A DNA stretch of 64,000 nt from Cytobacillus oceanisediminis (GTDB taxonomy: Bacteria > Bacillota > Bacilli > Bacillales > Cytobacillaceae), in assembly GCF_004366035.1 (NCBI RefSeq), contig NZ_SOEE01000003.1, forward strand, positions 310,001 through 374,000, given 5' to 3'. Position 1 is the first letter of the stretch; each line of letters begins with the position of its first letter. The translations under genes were made by a program, and so were the position numbers. This document shows, piece by piece, positions 17,114 to 25,595 of this stretch. The notes below the pieces were generated by a model. That model saw only the letters and a program-made list of their open reading frames with translations, was not told the origin of the DNA and made no database searches.

Positions 17114-17392
17114 ATGATGATTACAGACAATGCGCGTGATGAATTAAGAAAAATGCTGGAAGAACAAAATGCCAGCGGTATCCGCATCTTTTTTGACGGC
17201 TATGGCTGAGGACAGCCAAGAATAGGACTGGCTCTGGATGAGCCAGCAGCAGATGATATTATAGTCACAATCAATGAAATCAAAGTAGCAATCGACCCTA
17301 TTATTGAACCAAACACCGAAGACCTTGTTTTAGAGCGAAGCGGGAACGGGAGCGGGATTTCGATGATCGGGAATACGGGAAGATGCTGTTAG
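17114..17392 (+). CDS. HesB-like protein with in-frame TGA, candidate selenoprotein
   Basis: ATG 17114 after GGGAGGG opens a 92-residue frame interrupted only by TGA at 17207-17209 (codon 32). On both sides the translation is one continuous HesB/IscA-like protein: MMITDNARDELRKMLEEQ, IRIFFDGYG-U-GQPRIGLALDEP, INEIKVAIDP, and a Cys91-Cys92 end. In relatives this position is Cys (FGCG) and in the known HesB-like selenoprotein family it can be selenocysteine. A hairpin 18 nt after the TGA suits a bacterial SECIS. HesB-like proteins bind iron-sulfur or metal ions; here, as the fourth gene of arsRBC, it may act on arsenic-damaged clusters or bind metal. The alternative is a pseudogene by a TGC-to-TGA change. 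Confidence 0.7.
17228..17246 (+). promoter_or_regulatory. Candidate bacterial SECIS hairpin
   Basis: A 7-bp perfect stem CTGGCTC / GAGCCAG closes loop TGGAT. It starts 18 nt, and its loop 25 nt, after the TGA, and G is among the first two loop bases; these agree with published general rules for bacterial SECIS elements. A competing AGCCA/TGGCT stem exists nearby, so the fold is not unique. Confidence 0.5.
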
Positions 17393-17393
17393 T

Positions 17394-17418
17394 AAAGGGC
17401 CTTTTAGGCCCTTTTTTA
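17394..17418 (+). terminator. Terminator of the arsRBC-hesB operon
   Basis: AAAGGGCC / GGCCCTTT stem with a short TTTTA loop and T tract, two bases after the HesB-like stop codon. Its place supports that the transcript runs through the TGA to the full-length end. Confidence 0.85.
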
Positions 17419-17490
17419 TTTGATCTAGTCCATGCTCCTAAGTAGATCATTCACATACATTATGGTAACTAGCATTGAGGAGTGATGTAG

Positions 17491-17847
17491 TTGTATTACT
17501 CATATAATCCGTATGTACATTCCTTTAATAACTGCCATGTTAACCATCAAGCTTCGCTAAGCAATCATTTCAAAAGAGCAAGAGTAAGCTTTTCCAAGGA
17601 GGAAGCGGCAGCCATTGCATTACTGTCAGGAATCGATTTTACGAAAAGCAAGTTTGATTTGAATGAATTCTGGATGGGCGTAAATGTAGAACTTGAACAT
17701 GGGAAACAGTCAAGCCGAACAGACGTTACAGGAGATGATCCGCTGCTTACGGGAAAAATTGCATTGGCCCATCTTAACGAGTTTCCTGACTATTATCAGA
17801 GGTTGAAAGTTCTGGAAGCTGATGCTAAAGCCTATTGGAACAAATGA
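17491..17847 (+). CDS. DUF5661-like protein
   Basis: 118 residues. The C-terminal two thirds (FDLNEFWMGVNVELEHGKQ, DVTGDDPLLTGKIALAHLNEFPDYYQRL) match the DUF5661 family of unknown function; the N-terminal 25 residues are variable and rich in Asn, Tyr and His. TTG start behind GAGGAGTGATG. It has no visible partner gene. Confidence 0.7.
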   Translation: MYYSYNPYVHSFNNCHVNHQASLSNHFKRARVSFSKEEAAAIALLSGIDFTKSKFDLNEFWMGVNVELEHGKQSSRTDVTGDDPLLTGKIALAHLNEFPDYYQRLKVLEADAKAYWNK

Positions 17848-17969
17848 AATTGAGCTGCTCGCTGGGCAGCTTAATTCTTTTAGCCCATATTGGATCTGGA
17901 GAAGGATAATGCCAGAATCTATAGAATTTAACTGTCAGCAGCAAAATTCCCGAAGGAGCAAATAAACCC

Positions 17970-18815
17970 ATGAATGAAAATGAAATAAAAGCTATAGTTG
18001 ACTGCATGGCCGCTAGCAAAAAAGCATATGAAGTACAGATGGTTCAGACGAGGCATCGCATAAAGCTTGTGGATTTCTGGGATATAAAAGCTGAAAGCCG
18101 AATTCTGGAAATCGGGTGCGGACAGGGAGATACAACCGCGGTGCTGGCTGCCTATATTGGTGAAAAGGGGCTTGTACAAGGGATTGATTCGGCTTCACCT
18201 TCATATGGAAGTCCGGTTTCACTCGGTGAATCAGCTGAATACCTGAACCATTCCAGAGTCGGCAAGCAAATTAAATTAGATTTTAATTTAGATATTTTAG
18301 ATGAGAATGTGGATTTTCAGGAAAACTTCTATGACTATATCGTATTCTCTCACTGTTCATGGTACACGAAATCTTCTGCCGAGCTATTAAGGATCCTCGA
18401 AAAGGTGAAAAAATGGGGAAAGCAGCTTTGCTTTGCAGAATGGAGCACCGAAATAAACACAATCGAACAATATCCGCATTTATTATCAATCCTCATTCAG
18501 GCACAATATGAAGCCTTTAAACAAGAAAGTGATTCTAATGTGAGAACTCTGCTGACTCCCGGCGATTTGAGAGATATTGCGGGACAAGCAGGATGGCGAA
18601 TCATAAAGGATTCTAACATAGATTCCCCTGATTTGCAGGACAGCCTTTGGGAAATAGATAAGGTGCTGATGGACTTTAACGATGAAATAAAGGGAGTAAA
18701 GAATATGCCGGAAAAAATAACAGATCTTCTGCATTCTGAGGTTTCGATACTGAGAGCGCTAACAGAATCAAGAGAAGTTAAGCCTCTATCCGTATATAGC
18801 TTTATAGCTGAATAG
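17970..18815 (+). CDS. Class I SAM-dependent methyltransferase
   Basis: 281 residues. Motif I ILEIGCGQGDTTAVLAAYIG near residue 46 and the acidic GIDSASP at strand 2 give the SAM site; YDYIVFSHCSWYTKS is motif post-II. Substrate unknown. The C-terminal half is less conserved and holds no added domain. It is a single-gene unit with a strong bidirectional terminator after it. Confidence 0.85.
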   Translation: MNENEIKAIVDCMAASKKAYEVQMVQTRHRIKLVDFWDIKAESRILEIGCGQGDTTAVLAAYIGEKGLVQGIDSASPSYGSPVSLGESAEYLNHSRVGKQIKLDFNLDILDENVDFQENFYDYIVFSHCSWYTKSSAELLRILEKVKKWGKQLCFAEWSTEINTIEQYPHLLSILIQAQYEAFKQESDSNVRTLLTPGDLRDIAGQAGWRIIKDSNIDSPDLQDSLWEIDKVLMDFNDEIKGVKNMPEKITDLLHSEVSILRALTESREVKPLSVYSFIAE

Positions 18816-18826
18816 CTGACAAAAAA

Positions 18827-18864
18827 AGAGCAATGCAGCCTCTAAAACAGGATTGCATTGCTCT
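18827..18864. terminator. Bidirectional terminator
   Basis: 11-bp perfect stem AGAGCAATGCA / TGCATTGCTCT with seven A before it. It separates the convergent methyltransferase and membrane protein genes. Confidence 0.8.
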
Positions 18865-18870
18865 TCTAAC

Positions 18871-19269
18871 TTAACGTTCTGATGTTTTTTCAGTCAAAAA
18901 GGTAATCGCCACAAACAGTGCAAAGGCTAGCAACAGCAAGGTTCCGCCCGCGATGAAGAAGATTAGAATAAAGGTATCCCCTAAATTAAACGGATTTAAT
19001 GTGTACATCCACATTCCGATTGTCAATCCGAGTGCTCCTGCCATTCCAAGTATGCTGTGAATGGAAACGAGCTTTTTATATTTTACACGGTATACTTTAT
19101 AAAAGATTCCCCATGCAAATACAGAAAGCCATCCTACCAGCAGGATGTGGGCGTGAATAGGCCTTAAAGAATAATCCATCTGCCCGGACATATGCGATCC
19201 AAGATAGGTCCCGATAATGCCAAAGATGGCTGCAAATCTTATTAATCTGATGCTCCATTGTTGTTCCAT
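18871..19269 (-). CDS. Four-helix membrane protein, unknown function
   Basis: 132 residues with four hydrophobic helices. RPIHAHILLVGWLSVFAWGIFYKV holds histidines in helix 2, in the style of heme-copper oxidase subunit I fragments or small oxidase-like proteins; I cannot confirm heme binding. It directly follows the histidine kinase by 6 bp on the same strand and so is the last gene of that operon. Confidence 0.65.
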   Translation of the reverse strand: MEQQWSIRLIRFAAIFGIIGTYLGSHMSGQMDYSLRPIHAHILLVGWLSVFAWGIFYKVYRVKYKKLVSIHSILGMAGALGLTIGMWMYTLNPFNLGDTFILIFFIAGGTLLLLAFALFVAITFLTEKTSER

Positions 19270-19275
19270 AGTTTT

Positions 19276-20670
19276 TTATTCCTCCCGTTGTTTCTCCCTG
19301 AAAAATGTGATGGTAAAAGAGGTTCCTTTGCCAGCCTGGCTGACTGCCTTTATTTCCCCATAATGCAGTTCAATAATCTGTTTCACAATCGAAAGCCCGA
19401 GTCCTGTGCCATCTCTTTTTCTTGCCGAGTCCACCCGGTAAAAACGGTCGAAAATCTGGCTGATTGTATCCTCGGATATTCCAATCCCGGTGTCTTTAAA
19501 AACAACTACAATCGCTGTTTCAGTTTGAGACAGGCTGATTAAAATGCTCCCGCCATGAGAGTTATATTTTATCGCATTCGTCAGCAGATTGTCCCAGATA
19601 TTCACCATCAGCTCTGGATCCCCCTTGAAAATGACAGGCGCAAGCTTATAGGAAACCTCAATCTCTTTTTCTTCCAGCCGCCATTGATGCCTGCGGATGG
19701 TTTCCTTGATCTGATCGTCCAGTTTCACTTCCGAAAGCTTCATCGGATATGATTTCTGGTCAAGTGAAGTCAAAAGCAAAAGCTGTTTGGTCAGGTTGGA
19801 GAGCCGCTTCGACTCCTGATCGATGATCTGCACATATTCGAAATGTTCTTCTGCAGACAGTTTCTGTGTCTGCAGAAGTTCTGCATATCCTTGAATATTC
19901 ATAAGAGGGGACTGAAAGTCATGAGACACATTGTTGATGAATGACTTGCGGGCCTCGTCATTGTGCTGCAGCTGCTCCTGCATGCGGCTAAAGCTTTCTG
20001 CCAGCTGTCCAATTTCATCTCTGCGAGCAATATTCAATGGGAAGTTGAAATTTTCCCGTGTGATTTCCCTGGTTGCTTCCGTCAGCTTCGTGATCGGCTT
20101 GATAAGGTGCTTGGCGAACCAGATCACTCCTGTGATGCTGACAACAGCAATGGCGACAAAGAACCATGCGAAAATCATATGAATGTCCGAGAAAAGCAGC
20201 TTATTATTCGGGCGAAGAAATAGCCCGTAATTCTGGTCGTTCATAGTAAAAGGGACACCAACGGTATTTTCCAGATCGTTTGAAAAATGGCCCATCATCA
20301 GAAATTGGCCGGCAAAGCTATCCATACCATGATAAACATCATGATCGGTCAGGACTTTGGAAGCTTCCTCTGGCAATTCTGTCTTATTGAACGGCTGCCC
20401 GAAGAATTCCCCTTCACCTGATTCAGTTACGATATAGATCTGATAGCCGAGCTTGCTCATAGAATTTAAGTAAGTTTCATAAGTAGGGCCCGAGGAATGT
20501 ATATTCTCCAGACCATGAGCGATTTCCTCTGCAATTACAACATTTTGTCTGTCGATTTTCCCCTTTGTTGAAGTCATATAGACCCAATTGGTTAAAATGA
20601 AGGAAAGCACGATGCTAATGGCTAAAATCACAAGTGTGGCTGCAATGAATTTCCGGTAGAGGGTTTTCAT
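19276..20670 (-). CDS. Sensor histidine kinase
   Basis: 464 residues: TM1 near 10-32, an extracellular sensor loop of about 130 residues, TM2 near 168-188, HAMP, H box with NVSHDFQSPLMNIQGYAELL, N box IWDNLLTNAIKYNSHGG, G1 box DTGIGIS, and G2 GTGLGLSIVKQI. This is the classic EnvZ/PhoR-type membrane kinase. Its start overlaps the end of the response regulator by 4 bp. The stimulus is unknown; the adjacent MMPL transporter suggests an envelope or lipid-type signal. Confidence 0.93.
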   Translation of the reverse strand: MKTLYRKFIAATLVILAISIVLSFILTNWVYMTSTKGKIDRQNVVIAEEIAHGLENIHSSGPTYETYLNSMSKLGYQIYIVTESGEGEFFGQPFNKTELPEEASKVLTDHDVYHGMDSFAGQFLMMGHFSNDLENTVGVPFTMNDQNYGLFLRPNNKLLFSDIHMIFAWFFVAIAVVSITGVIWFAKHLIKPITKLTEATREITRENFNFPLNIARRDEIGQLAESFSRMQEQLQHNDEARKSFINNVSHDFQSPLMNIQGYAELLQTQKLSAEEHFEYVQIIDQESKRLSNLTKQLLLLTSLDQKSYPMKLSEVKLDDQIKETIRRHQWRLEEKEIEVSYKLAPVIFKGDPELMVNIWDNLLTNAIKYNSHGGSILISLSQTETAIVVVFKDTGIGISEDTISQIFDRFYRVDSARKRDGTGLGLSIVKQIIELHYGEIKAVSQAGKGTSFTITFFREKQREE

Positions 20671-21338
20671 TTTATTTCCTCAAGCTTATACCCGATTCCG
20701 CGAACAGTCTGGATTTCAACGCTTGCGCCATATTTTTTCAAACGGTCGCGAATCCGGTTGATATGGGTATTTAAAGTCTGTTCGCTGCCCTCATAATCCG
20801 CTCCCCAAGCCTGTTCGATCAATGCAGCGCGCTGTGTGATTTTATTTTTTCGTGCCGAAAGTAAGCTTAGCAGCTCAAATTCCTTTAATGGAAAAAGGAT
20901 GGTCTCCTGATCGATTTCCACTTCAAAGCTTTTTCTGTCCATTAACAGGTTTCCGGCTTTGACGACTGTTTCCATTGCCCGCTCAGCTCTTCTTAACACC
21001 ACGGCTACCCGGAAAAGGAGCTCCTTCACTTCAAACGGCTTTACAATATAATCTTCAGATCCGGCTAAGAATCCCAGTTCTTTATCACACAGCTGTCCCT
21101 TCGCCGTTAATAGGATAACAGGGATTCCGAAGTCCTTAGTCAGAAGCCTGGTGAGTTCGAAACCGTCCATACCAGGCATCATGACATCGACAACTGCTAA
21201 ATCTGCGGTTTGTTCCTCTAAAAGTGCTAGAGCTTCTTGTGCATTGTGTGCGCGCAGGACCTGATAGCCCTCACGATTTAGATGGATTGTGACGAGTTTT
21301 TGTATATTTACATCATCGTCTACGACAAGTATCTTCAT
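20667..21338 (-). CDS. OmpR/PhoB family response regulator
   Basis: 223 residues. Receiver domain with phospho-Asp in VVDVMMPGMDG, Lys in PVILLTAKG, and a C-terminal winged helix with LLSARKNKITQRAALIEQAWG and THINRIRDRLKKYG. It pairs with the overlapping histidine kinase. The MMPL gene lies 42 bp upstream on the same strand and so is likely co-transcribed, either regulated by or functionally tied to the pair. Confidence 0.94.
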   Translation of the reverse strand: MKILVVDDDVNIQKLVTIHLNREGYQVLRAHNAQEALALLEEQTADLAVVDVMMPGMDGFELTRLLTKDFGIPVILLTAKGQLCDKELGFLAGSEDYIVKPFEVKELLFRVAVVLRRAERAMETVVKAGNLLMDRKSFEVEIDQETILFPLKEFELLSLLSARKNKITQRAALIEQAWGADYEGSEQTLNTHINRIRDRLKKYGASVEIQTVRGIGYKLEEIK

Positions 21339-21380
21339 ATCAGGGCCTCCTCACAGGGGAATAGGGAGGTGACCCTCTCT

Positions 21381-23507
21381 CTATTCCGAAATTTTTTGCC
21401 GGGAAGTCTCCTTGTCTTTTTCAAAAAACAGAATTAATGCCGGAAGCAGCATTCCTCTAACAAGGAAGGTGTCAATCAATATTCCCATGGCAACGATGAA
21501 TCCAAAAACGAATAGGTCCGCTATCGGCATGGTCATCAGGGCAGCAAATGTAGCTGCCAGAATGAGGCCAGCTGAAGAAATGACGCCTCCGGTATTCCGG
21601 ATGGCAATTTCAAGAGCGTCCTTGATTCTATGTGTCTTCCTTTCCTCGATAAAGCGTGAAACAAGGATGATGTTATAATCAATGCCCAATGCTACAAGGA
21701 AAATGAATGAATAAACAGGAACACGCGAACTGATGGATTCAAAGCCGAATAATACATCAACAAGGAATATCCCCAGTCCTAAAGCTGAGACAAATGAAAG
21801 CAGAATGGTTGCCATCATATAGATCGGCATCTTTATGGATTTCGTAAGCGCAAATAACAGCGCAAGAATCAGAACCGTCTCCAGCAGAACAATTTTTATT
21901 ATATCACCGTTGTTGATATCCTGTTCGTCCACTATTTTCGCAGTGACCCCGCTGTAGTAAGATTCAGCTTCCACGCCGGCTTCTTTCAGCAGCTCCGGTG
22001 TGTCGTCACGCAATTTTTCCATAAAGGTTATGGCTTCAGTCGAATAGGGATTAATGGATAAAGCGACACTGATTTTAGCAGCCTTGCCGTCTTCTGAAAA
22101 TGCTGAAAGGCGGACAGAGGCTATTTCATCATATCCCTGCAGCTTATCAGATATTGCAATTGCATCGGTTTCTTCCAATTTTTGATCACTGACAATCAGA
22201 AGTGTCGAAGGAGCCAGTTCTCCTTTGTCAAATCTGGATTCCACAATTTCATAGCCGACACGGGACGGCAGGTCATCCGGGAATTTTTTTACCATATCAA
22301 ATTCATAATCTAGGTTAAAGATATTAAGCGCTGTGATGAGCATAAAAATGCCGACCATACCGCCAGAGAGACCAGGCTTATTCACCACAAATCTGGCAAG
22401 CGGTCCCCAGACTTTATGTTTAACTTCCGTTTCCGTTCCGTATTGAGGAACTTTCGGCCAAAAAGCCTTACGCCCGAACAGGGTGAATAAAGCAGGAACC
22501 AGCGTAACGGACGCGAGCATGATAAAGAACATGGCAGTTCCAAAAATAGGAGCAAAGTTCTGATAATCCCGGAAATCCGCGAAGAACAGAACCAGCATAG
22601 CAGCAAGAACGGTTCCGCCCGCAAAGAAAACAGGCTCGCCTGTTGCGCGCATCGCATGCTTCATCGCTATATATTTGTTTTCGTAATGGTTGAGCTCCTC
22701 CCGATAACGGGAGAAAACAAATAATGAATAATCAATGACAGCAGCAAACAGCAAAATACTCATGATCGAGGTTGTCTGGTTATTGACCTCAAGTCCGCCA
22801 GCACCCATTAAAGCTATGCTCTGGTTTACGACCTGGTAGACAATCGCCGTTGCCAGAAGCGGTATAACTGCAAGCAATGGTGAGCGGTAAATCGCTATAA
22901 GCAATACTAGAATGATAAGAACGGTGGCAATCAGCAGAACAAAGTCCGCCTGTTCAAAAAGTTTAACCGTGTCTCCCGCTATACCGGCCGGGCCAGTAAT
23001 ATAAAACGCAGTACTCTCGAGATCCTCTGCAATTTTATTGCCTGTTTCAGAAGCATGGTCGTTAATTTTGGAATACTGGTCATTGCCAAGTCCGTTTTCA
23101 AGCTCCATCGGCACAATCATCGTGGACTTGTCTTCAGAAATGAAAGAACCCAAGGCTTGAGGAGGAAGCTTGCTGATATCGATAATCGTCTTGATTCCAT
23201 CGATGTCCTCCAGCATGATTCCATCTAATATCTGTTTAGCTTCTTCGATATTCACCTCGCCATTTTCATTATGGAAAACCAGGATGCCAGGAGTTCCTTG
23301 TTTGTTTGGAAAATATTCCTCGGTTTTATTTTCGGCAATAATGGATTTCGCCTCATCAGGAAGTGACTGGAAATTATTTGTTTTATAATCGCCAAGCTTT
23401 GGACCTGCACTTAAGCCAATCATCAGCACAAGCCAGGCGATAATGGTAATCCACATTCCCGGTTTGGTGGAAACCCAATCTGTAATCGAATGCAGCAGTT
23501 TTTTCAC
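21381..23507 (-). CDS. MMPL/RND family transporter
   Basis: 708 residues from GTG 23507, chosen because AGGAGG precedes it and the longer frame adds 37 residues with no membrane-protein character. Two repeats of a helix, a large outer loop and five or more helices (12 in all) give the MMPL layout, with FAAVIDYSLFVFSRYREEL and VALGIDYNIILVSRFIEER as the paired conserved segments. Such proteins (YdfJ/YdgH-like in Bacillus) export lipids or drugs with proton force. Part of a four-gene unit with the two-component system. Confidence 0.9.
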   Translation of the reverse strand: MKKLLHSITDWVSTKPGMWITIIAWLVLMIGLSAGPKLGDYKTNNFQSLPDEAKSIIAENKTEEYFPNKQGTPGILVFHNENGEVNIEEAKQILDGIMLEDIDGIKTIIDISKLPPQALGSFISEDKSTMIVPMELENGLGNDQYSKINDHASETGNKIAEDLESTAFYITGPAGIAGDTVKLFEQADFVLLIATVLIILVLLIAIYRSPLLAVIPLLATAIVYQVVNQSIALMGAGGLEVNNQTTSIMSILLFAAVIDYSLFVFSRYREELNHYENKYIAMKHAMRATGEPVFFAGGTVLAAMLVLFFADFRDYQNFAPIFGTAMFFIMLASVTLVPALFTLFGRKAFWPKVPQYGTETEVKHKVWGPLARFVVNKPGLSGGMVGIFMLITALNIFNLDYEFDMVKKFPDDLPSRVGYEIVESRFDKGELAPSTLLIVSDQKLEETDAIAISDKLQGYDEIASVRLSAFSEDGKAAKISVALSINPYSTEAITFMEKLRDDTPELLKEAGVEAESYYSGVTAKIVDEQDINNGDIIKIVLLETVLILALLFALTKSIKMPIYMMATILLSFVSALGLGIFLVDVLFGFESISSRVPVYSFIFLVALGIDYNIILVSRFIEERKTHRIKDALEIAIRNTGGVISSAGLILAATFAALMTMPIADLFVFGFIVAMGILIDTFLVRGMLLPALILFFEKDKETSRQKISE

Positions 23508-23703
23508 ATGAATGCCTCCTAAATTTATTTCAATGCCTATCTTACAAAATGAAAATAAACTTAAGATCAACTTTTGTTTACAGTTGAATGGTGAGGGCAC
23601 AAGGTAATGATTTTGCATTGAACTAGCATACTGGATAAAGTATGAAAAAAATCTTTTTGCAGAAAATAGCCATAATGATTTTCGCTGTCTTGGGAGGAGA
23701 ATT

Positions 23704-24492
23704 ATGGCTCTTATATTCAGGAACCAGAAAGAGGCTTCAAAGCTTTCCCATTTAAGTATTTTTGGTACAACACAAATCCATTTGCGGAATCCATATATTA
23801 TCGCAATGTGGTCAGTGGTGTTTCCAGGTTATGGACATCTGCTATTAAACAAATTTTTGAGGGGGTTTTCCCTGGTTATTTGGGAATTATTCATAAACCA
23901 AATGATCCATTTGAATTCTGCAATGGTTTATAGCTTCATAGGGGATATTCAAAAAGCAAAAGAGGTAATAGATATCAGATACATGCACCTGTATATACCT
24001 GTATATATTTTCGCCATCTGGGATAGTTACCGGACGACTGTAGACATGAATAAAATTTTTCTGCTGAACGAAAAAGACGCTAAGGCAATTGAGCGATTAG
24101 TGATAAAACCATTTGAAATCAATTACCTGGATAAGAGAGACCCAATATCCGCTGTTCTTTGGTCAATGACCATCCCAAGCCTTGGCCAATTGTACATCCA
24201 CAGAATTTTCAGCGCTTTTTTTACATTGGTTATGACGGTGGTACTTGTGCATTTTTCTCATTTTATTGAAGCATTCCATTACCTGCTGATAGGGGATCTT
24301 AAAAAATCATCTCAAGTGTTAAATGCACAGTGGCTGCTTTATCTGCCTTCATTTTATTTTTTTACAATTTATGATACCTATATGAATGTTGTTGAAAACA
24401 ATAAATTATACGATACCGAGCAGAAGAAGTTTTTGAGAAAGTATTACCAATCGAATTCATTCCATTTAAAGAAAGGTATGAAGGTGAAGTAA
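23704..24492 (+). CDS. Unknown membrane protein with two internal repeats
   Basis: 262 residues. Two similar halves: NPYIIAMWSVVFPGYGHL near 30-47 and DPISAVLWSMTIPSLGQL near 153-170, each followed by two hydrophobic helices and then an IWDSY or IYDTY motif at the end of each half. An internal duplication of a TM2-like module is likely. No family is recognised. The next gene starts at its stop codon, so the two are coupled. GGGAGGAG precedes the ATG. Confidence 0.65.
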   Translation: MALIFRNQKEASKLSHLSIFGTTQIHLRNPYIIAMWSVVFPGYGHLLLNKFLRGFSLVIWELFINQMIHLNSAMVYSFIGDIQKAKEVIDIRYMHLYIPVYIFAIWDSYRTTVDMNKIFLLNEKDAKAIERLVIKPFEINYLDKRDPISAVLWSMTIPSLGQLYIHRIFSAFFTLVMTVVLVHFSHFIEAFHYLLIGDLKKSSQVLNAQWLLYLPSFYFFTIYDTYMNVVENNKLYDTEQKKFLRKYYQSNSFHLKKGMKVK

Positions 24493-24945
24493 ATGCAGGT
24501 ATTTGCAACATTTGACCATTCACCCTATCTTGAACTTGCAATCAGGAAGCTGGAACAGCAGGGAATAACCGACATATACTCGGTCCCGCTGGATAATCGG
24601 ACGGAAGAACCAAGGATGATAGACTCGATTCACCAGTCAGATGGAGTATCACTTATAAATAAAGGGATGGTACTGGCGGTAATGTTCTCGGTTGTTGGAG
24701 CCAGCAGAGGATTTATATTGGAATGGGGGCCAATTTATTGGGGCATGATTGGGGCTGCGGCCGGATTTCTGCTTGGCTTTGCGATTGATTTCATCCTTTT
24801 AAAGCTAAGGACTAGAAATAAGCGGCTGTTAAAAGGAGCAAAGTCAGAGGTTATTCTTATTATTGGCTGCCAGGAAGAAGAAGGGAAACAGGTTGAAGCA
24901 ATCCTCTGGGAGCATCTTGCAAACGCAGTCGCCAGAGTAAAATAA
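24493..24945 (+). CDS. Unknown membrane protein, Gly-zipper-like
   Basis: 150 residues. An N-terminal soluble part resembling a ferredoxin-like fold (MQVFATFDHSPYLELAIRKL) precedes two helices with glycine-rich faces (YWGMIGAAAGFLLGFAID), and ends in a short soluble tail with a second alpha-beta-like part. No name can be given. Its start directly adjoins the stop of the preceding membrane protein, so they likely form a pair. Confidence 0.6.
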   Translation: MQVFATFDHSPYLELAIRKLEQQGITDIYSVPLDNRTEEPRMIDSIHQSDGVSLINKGMVLAVMFSVVGASRGFILEWGPIYWGMIGAAAGFLLGFAIDFILLKLRTRNKRLLKGAKSEVILIIGCQEEEGKQVEAILWEHLANAVARVK

Positions 24946-24972
24946 ATAAATATCCTTTTTGGAGGACGTGAG

Positions 24973-25539
24973 ATGATTCAATTTGCTAATGCACCAGCAT
25001 TAATGGTATTAGATATGCAAAAAGGCTTTGATGATCCGTATTGGGTGAAGCGAAACAATCCCCAGGCTGAAAACAATGCGTTCCGCCTGCTGACAGAATG
25101 GAGGAAACGGCAGTGGCCCATTTGCTTTTCAAAGCACTTGTCTCTGGACCCGCAATCACCTCTTTTTCATAAAAATGAGCAGGGAATTCAATTTAAAGAC
25201 CTATTGGCTCCTAAAGCAGGGGAAAAGGTTTTTACAAAGAATGTGAACAGTGCATTCATAGGCACGGAGCTTGAGATCCATCTTCGGCAGAGGGGGATCA
25301 AGTCTGTTGTCATCACCGGCCTGTCAACACAGCATTGTGTTTCAACTACAGCCAGAATGAGCGGAAATCTTGGCTTTGTTACCTATTTGGTGTCGGATGC
25401 GATTGCCGCTTTTGAAATCACCGATCATCTGGGGACAGTCCATCCCGCGGAGACGGTACAAGAATTGGAGCTGGCTGCTTTGCATAAAGAGTTTGCAGTG
25501 ATTGTGACAGCCGATGAAGTGATAGGGGAATTGATTTAA
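24973..25539 (+). CDS. Isochorismatase-like cysteine hydrolase
   Basis: 188 residues. Catalytic triad as in the family: Asp14 (LDMQKGFDD), Lys89 (VFTKNVNSAF) and Cys122 (GLSTQHCVSTTARMS). The group includes nicotinamidases, biurets and phenazine enzymes; which substrate is used cannot be told, but the lack of the metal-site motif of nicotinamidase makes that less likely. Preceded by GGAGG. Confidence 0.88.
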   Translation: MIQFANAPALMVLDMQKGFDDPYWVKRNNPQAENNAFRLLTEWRKRQWPICFSKHLSLDPQSPLFHKNEQGIQFKDLLAPKAGEKVFTKNVNSAFIGTELEIHLRQRGIKSVVITGLSTQHCVSTTARMSGNLGFVTYLVSDAIAAFEITDHLGTVHPAETVQELELAALHKEFAVIVTADEVIGELI

Positions 25540-25595
25540 AGGGCTCTGGCAGCTGTTCTGAAGGCGCAGGCCCATAATGTGTGGGGTGAATTTTT

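Noticed and set aside
17207..17209. Plain stop codon of a 31-residue protein
   Set aside because: The conserved HesB sequence and operon terminator lie beyond it; a 31-residue product would lack the family core. A pseudogene remains possible and is stated.
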